The translations under genes were made by a program, and so were the position numbers. Below, piece after piece: positions 24,349 through 30,556 of a stretch of DNA of 30,951 bases. Origin of the DNA: Bacteroides fragilis (GTDB lineage Bacteria; Bacillota; Clostridia; Lachnospirales; Lachnospiraceae); contig JAMPFK010000026.1 in assembly GCA_023664485.1 (NCBI GenBank), positions 1 to 30,951 on the forward strand, written 5' to 3'. The notes beneath the pieces were generated by a model. That model searched no databases and was not told the DNA's origin. It saw only the letters and a list, made by a program, of their open reading frames with translations. Each line of letters begins with the position of its first letter. Position 1 is the stretch's first letter.

Positions 24349-26414
24349 GCGGGGAAACACCGAAAATAGTTATTTTTGCGGGAACTACCGAAGGAAGGAA
24401 ATTATCGGAATGCCTCGCGGAAGCGGGAATAAGACATACGGTCTGCGTGGCGACGGCGTACGGCGAAATTGTCCTGAAACGGAATTCCTTCGCGGAGGTG
24501 CACCAGGGGAGGATGGACCGGGAAGAAATCGCCGCATTCCTGAAAAAAGGGCGGTTCGCTGCGGTGGTCGATGCTACGCATCCCTATGCCGGAGAAATCA
24601 CGCAAAATATTAAGGATGCGGCAGCAGAGCTCGCGGCACAGGGAATGGAAATCTCCTGCTTCCGGCTGAACCGGGACCGCACGGCCCAAAGACAACCGGG
24701 CCAGGCGGAAGGCCATCTCTATTTTGAAACGCATGAAGCATGCGCGGAAGCGTTGGCGCATACGGAAGGGAATATCCTCTTAACGACCGGAAGCAGGGCG
24801 TTATCCGATTACTGCCTTTCCGGGGCGGTGAGGCGCAGATTGTATGTGCGGGTGCTCCCCAGCGTGGAAAGCCTTTCTCTCTGCATGGAACAGGGAATCT
24901 GCGGGCAACGGATCATCGCCATGCAGGGGCCCTTTACGGCGGAAATGAATGAGGCTGTCATCCGCCAATATCGGATTTCCCATCTGGTCACGAAAGAAAG
25001 CGGCGTGTCCGGCGGCTATCCGGAGAAACTGGAAGCGGCCGCAAGGACGGGAACACAGGTATATGTCATAGGGCGGCCCGCGGAGGAGGAAGGGTATTCT
25101 TTTTCCGGCCTCTGCGGGAAGCTGGAAACGCTCTGCGGAAAAAAGATTCCGGCGGAAGGCGGGATGGAAATCGTGCTGGCGGGCGCCGGCATGGGACATG
25201 CGGACTGCCTGACGAAAGAGGCGGAAAAGGCAATAAACGGTGCGGATATTCTGCTGGGAGCGGAAAGGATGCTGGAAAACCTGCCCGACGGACCGGAAAA
25301 ACGCCCTTTTTACAAAGCGGAACAGATTCTGCCATATCTGCGGGAAAAGCAGGAAAAAAATACGGCCCGGCAGTTTTTCAGAGCGGTCGTTCTTTTTTCC
25401 GGCGACAGCGGATTTTACAGCGGGTGCAGGACTTTGTATGCGGCGTTGGAAAAAGAAATCCGGGAAGGGCGGCTCCGCGCTTCCCTGCGCATCCTGCCGG
25501 GAATTTCTTCCGTAGCGTATCTGGCCGCCCGCATCGGCGAAAGCTACCAGGATGCGGCCGTCTACAGTATTCATGGAAAAGAATTGCGTAATCTCGTCCG
25601 CCGGATCGGGCACAGCCCCAGGACTTTTCTGCTCACTTCCGGCCTGCAGGATATTAACCGGCTGGGAGCGGTGCTGACAGAGGCCGGCATGCAGGACTGC
25701 GAGATCGTTACGGGATACCGGCTGTCCTGTGACGGACAGAGGATAGAGCGGCATACGCCGGCGGAATGCTGCGCATTGAAGGAGGAGGGGCTTTATACTT
25801 GTTTTGTGAGAAATCCCCGCGCACAAAGAAGGCGTTTGACGCATGGCATGGCGGATGCGCGGTTCATCAGGGATAAGGCGCCCATGACAAAAGAGGAAGT
25901 CAGGGAAATCAGCATCTGTAAGCTCCGTCTGCGGGAAGGGGCCGTCGTCTATGACATCGGAAGCGGAACAGGTTCCATTGCGGTGGAAATCGCGGCGCTT
26001 TCCGACGATATACAGGTATATGCGGTGGAAAAAAATAAGGAGGCCGTGTCTTTGATCGAGCGGAATAAAGAAAAATTCCGCCTGCAGAATATCACGGTGA
26101 CAGAGGCGGCGGCGCCGGAAGGGCTGGCCGGACTCCCTGCGGCGGGCTATGCGTTCATCGGAGGAAGCGGCGGCAGGTTAAAGGAAATCATAGAAGCGCT
26201 CAGGCGGAGCAGTCCGAAAATGAGGATCGTGCTCAATGCCGTCAGCATGGAAACGATCTGTGAAATAAAAGAAATCTTAGCGGCGTTACAGATCGGGGAT
26301 GCGGAAATCATACAGATACAGGTGAGCCGGGCCCAAAAGGCCGGAGACCATCATTTGATGCGGGCCGAAAATCCGGTATGGGTCTGCGCGTTCGATCTTG
26401 CCGGGAAGCTTTGA
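24345..26414 (+). CDS. cbiJET: CbiJ-CbiE-CbiT triple fusion (precorrin-6A reductase and C5,15-methyltransferase/decarboxylase)
   Basis: This 689-residue protein joins three enzymes that act in sequence. Residues 1-272 are CbiJ, cobalt-precorrin-6A reductase: VIFAGTTEGRKLSECL, VVDATHPYA, LLTTGSRAL and HLVTKESGVSGGYPEKL. Residues about 274-490 are CbiE, the C5-methyltransferase, opening MEIVLAGAGMGH with LFSGDSGFYSG and ILPGISSVAYLA. Residues about 498-689 are CbiT, the C15-methyltransferase/decarboxylase, with LTHGMADARFIRDKAPMTKEE and the SAM motif D537-IGSGTGS. CbiE-CbiT fusions (CobL-like) are well known; adding CbiJ in front is less common. No stop or frameshift separates the parts, and the internal ATG at 25164 could also start CbiE-CbiT alone. 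Confidence 0.94.
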   Translation: MSGETPKIVIFAGTTEGRKLSECLAEAGIRHTVCVATAYGEIVLKRNSFAEVHQGRMDREEIAAFLKKGRFAAVVDATHPYAGEITQNIKDAAAELAAQGMEISCFRLNRDRTAQRQPGQAEGHLYFETHEACAEALAHTEGNILLTTGSRALSDYCLSGAVRRRLYVRVLPSVESLSLCMEQGICGQRIIAMQGPFTAEMNEAVIRQYRISHLVTKESGVSGGYPEKLEAAARTGTQVYVIGRPAEEEGYSFSGLCGKLETLCGKKIPAEGGMEIVLAGAGMGHADCLTKEAEKAINGADILLGAERMLENLPDGPEKRPFYKAEQILPYLREKQEKNTARQFFRAVVLFSGDSGFYSGCRTLYAALEKEIREGRLRASLRILPGISSVAYLAARIGESYQDAAVYSIHGKELRNLVRRIGHSPRTFLLTSGLQDINRLGAVLTEAGMQDCEIVTGYRLSCDGQRIERHTPAECCALKEEGLYTCFVRNPRAQRRRLTHGMADARFIRDKAPMTKEEVREISICKLRLREGAVVYDIGSGTGSIAVEIAALSDDIQVYAVEKNKEAVSLIERNKEKFRLQNITVTEAAAPEGLAGLPAAGYAFIGGSGGRLKEIIEALRRSSPKMRIVLNAVSMETICEIKEILAALQIGDAEIIQIQVSRAQKAGDHHLMRAENPVWVCAFDLAGKL

Positions 26415-26441
26415 GATTCATGGAAGGCATGGTTATTTGGA

Positions 26442-27857
26442 ATGAAAATAAAAAGAGTCATGATCGCCGCGCCAAAGAGCGGAAGCGGAAAAACGACCAT
26501 TACCTGCGCCCTGCTTCCGGCGCTTAAAAAGCGGGGGCTGCAGGTTCTGTCCTATAAATGCGGGCCGGACTATATCGATCCGATGTTCCATGAGAGAGCA
26601 ATCGGCGTTCCGGCCCAAAATCTGGATACTTTTTTTACCGGTGAAGAACGGACCGGAAAGCTGTTTCTGGACAGTGTGATACATAACCGCCGTGCCGGAG
26701 CGGAACCCTTTGCGGTCATGGAAGGTGTCATGGGGCTTTACGACGGTCTCGGAGGCGTTAAAGAGGAGGGCTCTTCCTATCATCTCGCGAAGGTGACGAA
26801 AACGCCCATTCTGCTCGTCGTCGATGCAAAGGGAATGGGGCGTTCCGTCGTCTCCCTGATAGCCGGCTTCCTCGCCTATGATAAAGAACGGCTGATTCGG
26901 GGCGTGATACTGAACCGGATTTCAGAGGGATATTATGAACGGATAAAGCCTTTGATCGAGGAAGAATTAAAACTCTGTGTGGCCGGTTTTCTGCCGGAAA
27001 GGGCTGAACTGCATATCGGGAGCCGGCATCTGGGCCTTATCATGCCGGATGAATTGGAGGATATCCGGGAAAAGCTGCGGCTTGCATCGGAAATATTTGA
27101 AAAGACCGTACGGCTGGAAGCCGTCATGGAAATCGCGGAAGGGGCCGGAGTGCTGGAGGACAGCGGAAAGCCTGGAATTGCAGAAGGAGTGAAAACCGCG
27201 GGAAGCGGGCCCGTGATTGCCGTGGCAAGGGACGAAGCCTTCTGCTTCTATTATGAGGATAATCTTCGGCTGTTAAAAGAATACGGGGCGAAGATATGTT
27301 ATTTTTCTCCTCTGCGGGATACGGCATTGCCCAGGGACTGTCATGCGCTGCTGCTCGGCGGCGGATATCCGGAGCTGTATGCGGCAAAGCTCAGCGGGAA
27401 CCGGCGGATGCGCGGGGAGGTCAGGCAGGCGGCGGAGAACGGAATGCCTGTGGCGGCGGAGTGCGGCGGTTTTCTGTATTTACATACTGTCCTGAAGGAT
27501 AAAGAAGGGATTTCCTACGATATGGCGGGAGTCATCCCGGCAGCCTGTTTTTACACCGGAAAGTCCGTGCGCTTCGGCTATCTGGAACTCCGGGAAAAAC
27601 AGGGCCTTTTCTGGCCGAAAGGGGAAAGGATCAAAGGGCATGAATTTCATTATTATGACAGTACCGCTCATGGGGCCGGCGCGGCGGCGGTCAGGCCGGC
27701 GACAGGAAAAGAGTATTCCTGTATGATAGAAACGGAAAATTGCTTTATGGGGTTCCCGCATTTGTATTATCCGTCGAATCCCGCGTTCGCGAAAGCGTTC
27801 GTGGAGAAGGCGGAGCGGTATAGGAACAGGGGGAAGCTGTTTGTACAGAACGAATGA
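26442..27857 (+). CDS. cbiA: Cobyrinate a,c-diamide synthase
   Basis: This glutamine-dependent enzyme amidates the a and c side chains (cobB in aerobic nomenclature). It has 471 residues, the family length. The ATPase part shows VMIAAPKSGSGKTTITCAL, then CGPDYIDPMFH and VMEGVMGLYDGLGG. The amidotransferase part has C341 in AAECGGFLYL and a GHEFHYYDST block. The start ATG at 26442 lies 27 bp after the fusion gene and has only a weak upstream GGAAGG. It is the last gene of the cobalamin cluster; no terminator follows directly, and the first strong one is at 28034. Confidence 0.95.
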   Translation: MKIKRVMIAAPKSGSGKTTITCALLPALKKRGLQVLSYKCGPDYIDPMFHERAIGVPAQNLDTFFTGEERTGKLFLDSVIHNRRAGAEPFAVMEGVMGLYDGLGGVKEEGSSYHLAKVTKTPILLVVDAKGMGRSVVSLIAGFLAYDKERLIRGVILNRISEGYYERIKPLIEEELKLCVAGFLPERAELHIGSRHLGLIMPDELEDIREKLRLASEIFEKTVRLEAVMEIAEGAGVLEDSGKPGIAEGVKTAGSGPVIAVARDEAFCFYYEDNLRLLKEYGAKICYFSPLRDTALPRDCHALLLGGGYPELYAAKLSGNRRMRGEVRQAAENGMPVAAECGGFLYLHTVLKDKEGISYDMAGVIPAACFYTGKSVRFGYLELREKQGLFWPKGERIKGHEFHYYDSTAHGAGAAAVRPATGKEYSCMIETENCFMGFPHLYYPSNPAFAKAFVEKAERYRNRGKLFVQNE

Positions 27858-27930
27858 CATATAAAGATCCGGAATGTACAAATGAAGAATTGCTTTTGCA
27901 ATCACATTATAATAAATGTGAGTTTGGTTC

Positions 27931-27959
27931 TTGCGTCCTGTTGCCATCTATGCTATATT
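27931..27959 (+). promoter_or_regulatory. Putative promoter in the intergenic region
   Basis: TTGCGT (27931-27936), a 17-bp spacer and TATATT (27954-27959) form a plausible SigA promoter with no protein gene behind it. The palindrome CACATT-ATAATA-AATGTG (27903-27920) lies just upstream. Confidence 0.5.
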
Positions 27960-27965
27960 ATAGAT

Positions 27966-28074
27966 AGAAACAGGGAAAGCCATAGAAGCGGCTCTACCCA
28001 CATTTACAACAAACTTCTACCTCGTATGAGGCAAGCCGTCACTAGTGTGAATAGTGGCGGCTATTTCTTTTTTC
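27966..28074 (+). ncRNA. Candidate small RNA of about 110 nt
   Basis: A promoter (27931-27959) and a strong intrinsic terminator (28034-28074) bracket a segment without a convincing reading frame. The ACTTCTACCTCGTATGAGGCA stretch and terminator resemble, from memory, intergenic segments near small holin-like type I toxin genes in Firmicutes. No such toxin is visible here. An open frame of 66 residues crosses the region but has no ribosome site or family pattern. Confidence 0.4.
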
Positions 28075-28168
28075 CCCTGTAAACCTGATAAATCAAATAT
28101 CTGGAGGGCTGTCTGAACCCTCCGCAAAAACAAGAGGGATAAAGCCGCCTTTGGCTCTATGGTTTCCC
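27973..28168. repeat. Inverted repeats bounding a 196-bp segment
   Basis: GGGAAAGCCATAGA (27973-27986) recurs inverted as TCTATGGTTTCCC (28156-28168), one base shorter. Similarity continues inward: AGCGGCTCTACCC on the left, GGCGGCTTTATCCC on the right when read on the complement. Each arm totals about 30 nt. The segment could be a MITE-like element or a pair of diverged regulatory leaders. Confidence 0.5.
28034..28074 (+). terminator. Strong intrinsic terminator
   Basis: AGCCGTCACTA (28034-28044) pairs with TAGTGGCGGCT (28052-28062; one G-T pair) around a 7-nt loop, followed by ATTTCTTTTTT. It would end the candidate small RNA and any read-through from cbiA. Confidence 0.85.
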
Positions 28169-28176
28169 ATGAATGG

Positions 28177-28205
28177 AGTATAGCACACATTTATCTTTTA
28201 GACAA
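28177..28205 (-). promoter_or_regulatory. Putative leftward promoter
   Basis: On the complement, TTGTCT (28200-28205), a 17-bp spacer and TATACT (28177-28182) form a good promoter reading left, toward the candidate small RNA. Its transcript would begin near 28170. It holds a 25-codon frame (28093-28170) of doubtful value and a GGAGGG/CCCTCC hairpin (28103-28123). The remaining stretch to 28515 shows no gene. Confidence 0.5.
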
Positions 28206-28515
28206 CGCTTGTATGATTTGCGGCTTCCTGTTTTTTCAGAGCATGGCTTTCCGCCAAATAAAAATGCAAAAACCTTTCCGATATGTTATAATTGAATCAT
28301 GAGAAATCATGGAATGTTTTGCATGAAATACAATTTTAAGGGAATTAACCATGCAGAATACTTATAGTTAACGACATTAGAGATTGCCTTTTCGGACTTG
28401 AAAAAGCTTACCTATATGGCTTTTGCAGGAGCCGGAAAGAGAAATTTGTTATGCCGTTTACTATAAATCTGACAACCGAAACAACATCGGACGGAAACGG
28501 AGGGCCAACACAACA

Positions 28516-29355
28516 ATGACGATTACAAGACAAAATTTTTCCACCATCTACACCTGCTTCCCCGGCGGAAAGCACAAGGTACTGACGATGAGCTACGACG
28601 ACGGCAAGATTTACGACAGACGGCTCGTCGCGCTTTTTAACAAATACGGCATCAAGGGCACCTTCCATATCAACGGGAACGGCCTTTTCGGCGAGATGGG
28701 CCCGCTGCCGCGGATCCCTTTTGATGAGATCAGGGAGCTCTACAGAGGGCATGAGGTGTCCTGCCATACATACACGCATCCGACGATAGCGCGCTGCCCG
28801 CTTTCCCAGGTGGTACAGCAGGTCATCGAGGACAGAAAGGCGCTGGAAGCGGCCTGCGGTTATCCGGTACGGGGCATGAGCTACCCCAACGGATCTTACA
28901 GCAAGGAAATCATGCGGATGCTTCCGGCCTGCGGCATCGAATACAGCCGTATCGTCGGCAATACGGACGACTTTACATTCCCGGAAAATTATCTGGAATG
29001 GAAAGCGACCTGTCATCATAACCACAACCTGATGGAAAATGCGGAGCGGTTCGCCGGACTGCACAAGACGCAGTACCTTTATATGATGTATGTCTGGGGC
29101 CACAGCTATGAATTCGGCGAGGACGAGAAGGAATGGGAGAAGATAGAAAAATTCTGCTCGTACATCGGCGGAAGAGAAGATATCTGGTATGCTGCCAATA
29201 TTGAAATCGTGGACTATACGAAAGCCGCGGAAAATTTGAAATTCTCGGCGGCGGGCGATATGGTCTATAATCCGAACGCGATTCCGGTCTGGATCAGCGT
29301 CGATGGAGCAGTTCATGAAATCGCGCCGGGAGAGACGAAAACGCTTACATCGTAA
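28516..29355 (+). CDS. Polysaccharide deacetylase family protein (NodB-like), cytoplasmic
   Basis: This 279-residue carbohydrate esterase 4-like protein has the first motif as MSYDDG (D28, D29) and the metal-binding H84-x3-H88 in SCHTYTHPT. These are the landmarks of NodB-fold deacetylases, which remove acetyl or similar groups from sugars. YPNGSYSKEIMRML fits the third motif region. There is no signal peptide, so it should act inside the cell, possibly on a small glycan or sugar amide. Residues about 235-279 form a small beta-rich tail. I chose ATG at 28516 with GGAGGG at 28499-28504; the frame is open back to 28423 but has no ribosome site there. It is a single gene. Confidence 0.85.
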   Translation: MTITRQNFSTIYTCFPGGKHKVLTMSYDDGKIYDRRLVALFNKYGIKGTFHINGNGLFGEMGPLPRIPFDEIRELYRGHEVSCHTYTHPTIARCPLSQVVQQVIEDRKALEAACGYPVRGMSYPNGSYSKEIMRMLPACGIEYSRIVGNTDDFTFPENYLEWKATCHHNHNLMENAERFAGLHKTQYLYMMYVWGHSYEFGEDEKEWEKIEKFCSYIGGREDIWYAANIEIVDYTKAAENLKFSAAGDMVYNPNAIPVWISVDGAVHEIAPGETKTLTS

Positions 29356-29394
29356 TCCCCCGGTAAAGCCGCCGTATGAATTTTTCAAACGAAA

Positions 29395-29423
29395 TTGATT
29401 TTACCGTTCTGTAATGGTAAAAT
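29395..29423 (+). promoter_or_regulatory. Promoter overlapped by a perfect inverted repeat (candidate operator)
   Basis: TTGATT (29395-29400), a 17-bp spacer and TAAAAT (29418-29423) precede the 138-residue gene. The palindrome ATTTTACC-N10-GGTAAAAT (29398-29405 and 29416-29423) covers both promoter boxes, as expected for a repressor site. Confidence 0.6.
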
Positions 29424-29458
29424 ATTTCAAAGATTTGTGTAAATGGAGGGATAAGACT

Positions 29459-29875
29459 ATGGCAAAACTGATTATTACAGTCGAGGGAGGAAAAATCACA
29501 CAGACGTTGAATTTCTTAGACAGGAATATCAAAGACAATCGGTATGTCTATGGAAACGGCAACGAATCGGGAATCATGGAGGATCCGGAAAAAATCTATG
29601 CGGATATTCCCGACTGCCGGCGGATCGCCGACAATTACGGCGAGCTGCTTGAGGCGATCGATTTAGGAAAGCTGCAGATCACCGATATTATGCGCCGGCT
29701 GAACGAACTGGAAAAGGAAATGGATCAGTATGTGATTCCCAAAGACGAAAACGAGCGGGAGCATGTTATTACATTGAGCACGGCGGATATCGAGGCGCTC
29801 GCCGAAAAGAACGGCGTTTCTTCTTTTGAGACAGATAAGCATATCGAGGCGGCAGTCAAGAAACTGATACGCTGA
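29459..29875 (+). CDS. Small protein of unknown function
   Basis: This 138-residue protein is probably cytoplasmic, without a signal or membrane segment. The N-terminal part has short beta-like segments (AKLIITVEGGKI) and a Tyr/Asn/Gly-rich stretch. Residues about 55-90 are helical with a likely short coiled coil (IMRRLNELEKEMDQY). The end is a helical module, STADIEALAEKNG, followed by KHIEAAVKKLIR. I recognise no family. ATG at 29459 has GGAGGG at 29445-29450. An extended frame to 29414 would start inside the -10 region of the promoter and is rejected. Its promoter carries a perfect inverted repeat. A response-regulator remnant starts 12 bp after its stop codon. Confidence 0.8.
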   Translation: MAKLIITVEGGKITQTLNFLDRNIKDNRYVYGNGNESGIMEDPEKIYADIPDCRRIADNYGELLEAIDLGKLQITDIMRRLNELEKEMDQYVIPKDENEREHVITLSTADIEALAEKNGVSSFETDKHIEAAVKKLIR

Positions 29876-29887
29876 TACGGCGGCGCC

Positions 29888-30012
29888 GGAAACTTTGTGG
29901 GTGATAATACGCTTTCCGCCTGTGTCCGCCGTCTGCGCGAAAAGCTGAAAGAAATCCTTCCTACGCGCATTTAAAGACGGTGCGGGGAATTGGGTACAGA
30001 TGGGAAGCGTAA
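29888..30012 (+). pseudogene. Remnant of an OmpR-family response regulator (winged-helix C-terminus)
   Basis: Reading from 29888 gives GNFVGDNTLSACVRRLREKL, the recognition-helix region of OmpR/PhoB DNA-binding domains. After a frameshift near 29955-29961 the next frame gives YAHLKTVRGIGYRWEA and a stop at 30010-30012, the family's typical end. Only the last 40 or so codons remain, and the receiver domain is absent. The fragment is therefore a decayed piece left by a deletion or insertion. Confidence 0.75.
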
Positions 30013-30065
30013 TCCCAATGCCGGACTACTGCATCGAAAGGCTTGTTATTTGTTAAGTTGATTGA

Positions 30066-30097
30066 ACCGCCGTATACCGAACGGTACACACGGTGGC
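30066..30097 (+). mobile_element. Group II intron domain V-like hairpin, probable relic
   Basis: ACCGCCGT-A-TACC-GAAC-GGTA-...-ACGGTGGC folds as a stem with a two-sided internal bulge and a GAAC loop, the layout of group II (IIC-like) intron domain V. The upstream TTGATTGAACCGCCGTATACC context is typical of such introns. No reverse transcriptase and no clear domain VI remain. The right arm reads ACAC where I would expect ACGT, which suggests decay. Confidence 0.5.
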
Positions 30098-30120
30098 TTG
30101 CGTACAGCAATTTGATACAA

Positions 30121-30152
30121 TGCACCCAGGCATGACTTTGGGTGCAAATTTT
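30121..30152 (+). terminator. Possible intrinsic terminator
   Basis: TGCACCCA (30121-30128) pairs perfectly with TGGGTGCA (30139-30146) around a 10-nt loop, followed by AATTTT. The T-run is short. It would insulate the toxin-antitoxin promoter from upstream transcription. Confidence 0.5.
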
Positions 30153-30178
30153 AACGATAGGAATTTGGCAGCTTTCAC

Positions 30179-30207
30179 TTTACAACGTAATGACAATGTT
30201 GTATAAT
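30179..30207 (+). promoter_or_regulatory. Toxin-antitoxin promoter with candidate operator
   Basis: TTTACA (30179-30184), a 17-bp spacer and a perfect TATAAT (30202-30207) precede the antitoxin gene. The inverted repeat TACAAC-N11-GTTGTA (30181-30186 and 30199-30204) overlaps both boxes. Autorepression by the RelB-like antitoxin is a reasonable inference. Confidence 0.65.
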
Positions 30208-30226
30208 GACTGTGGGAGGGATGATT

Positions 30227-30553
30227 ATGGCAAATACATCATTACTGCAGGTACGGACTTCTGCAGAGGATAAGGAGAAAGCATCTGCGATACTGGAAAA
30301 GCTGGGAACAAATCTGTCGGCAGTTGTAAATATGCTTATCAAGCAGATTATTATCACGGAAGGGATTCCGTTTGAGGTAAAGATGGGCCGTCCCATTTAT
30401 TCAGCGGAAGAAGCGGTAAACGAAGTGAGGGCGACGATGGCATTTGAGGACATGGATTTGACGGAAGAGGATATCCGGATGCTGTACGCTTATAAGAACG
30501 GGGACGTTTCGGGGGATGATCTGCGTCAGGAGATTTTGGGAGGTGCAAAGTAG
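30227..30553 (+). CDS. Hybrid antitoxin: RelB/DinJ-like DNA-binding domain plus VbhA-like Fic-inhibitory segment
   Basis: This 108-residue antitoxin begins with a ribbon-helix-helix domain of RelB/DinJ type (residues about 4-52: LLQVRTSAEDKEKASAILEK, then NLSAVVNMLIKQIIITEGIPFE). Residues about 61-104 differ from RelB and resemble VbhA-like Fic antitoxins: VRATMAFEDMDLTEEDIRML, then the NGDVSGDDLRQEIL pattern. T70-x3-E74-D75 approximates the Fic-inhibitory motif (S/T)xxxE(G/N). That motif's Glu blocks ATP binding in the partner's active site. The start is ATG at 30227 after GGGAGGG; ATG at 30221 is too close to that site. The Fic gene follows 3 bp later, so this is an operon of antitoxin then toxin. 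Confidence 0.85.
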   Translation: MANTSLLQVRTSAEDKEKASAILEKLGTNLSAVVNMLIKQIIITEGIPFEVKMGRPIYSAEEAVNEVRATMAFEDMDLTEEDIRMLYAYKNGDVSGDDLRQEILGGAK

Positions 30554-30556
30554 CAT

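Noticed and set aside
24801..25844. 347-codon minus-strand frame
   Set aside because: It is antisense to the CbiJ-E-T fusion; no recognisable domain or start signal.
27882..28082. 66-codon frame in the intergenic region
   Set aside because: It runs through the promoter and terminator of the candidate small RNA and has no ribosome site.
28093..28170. 25-codon leftward frame beginning at the predicted transcription start
   Set aside because: It would be leaderless, has no hydrophobic toxin-like segment and no known pattern; kept only as a test item.
28423..28515. Upstream extension of the polysaccharide deacetylase frame
   Set aside because: There is no ribosome site and the added residues lack family similarity; ATG at 28516 has GGAGGG at a proper distance.
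28408..29388. 326-codon minus-strand frame
   Set aside because: It is antisense to the polysaccharide deacetylase gene, which carries clear NodB motifs.
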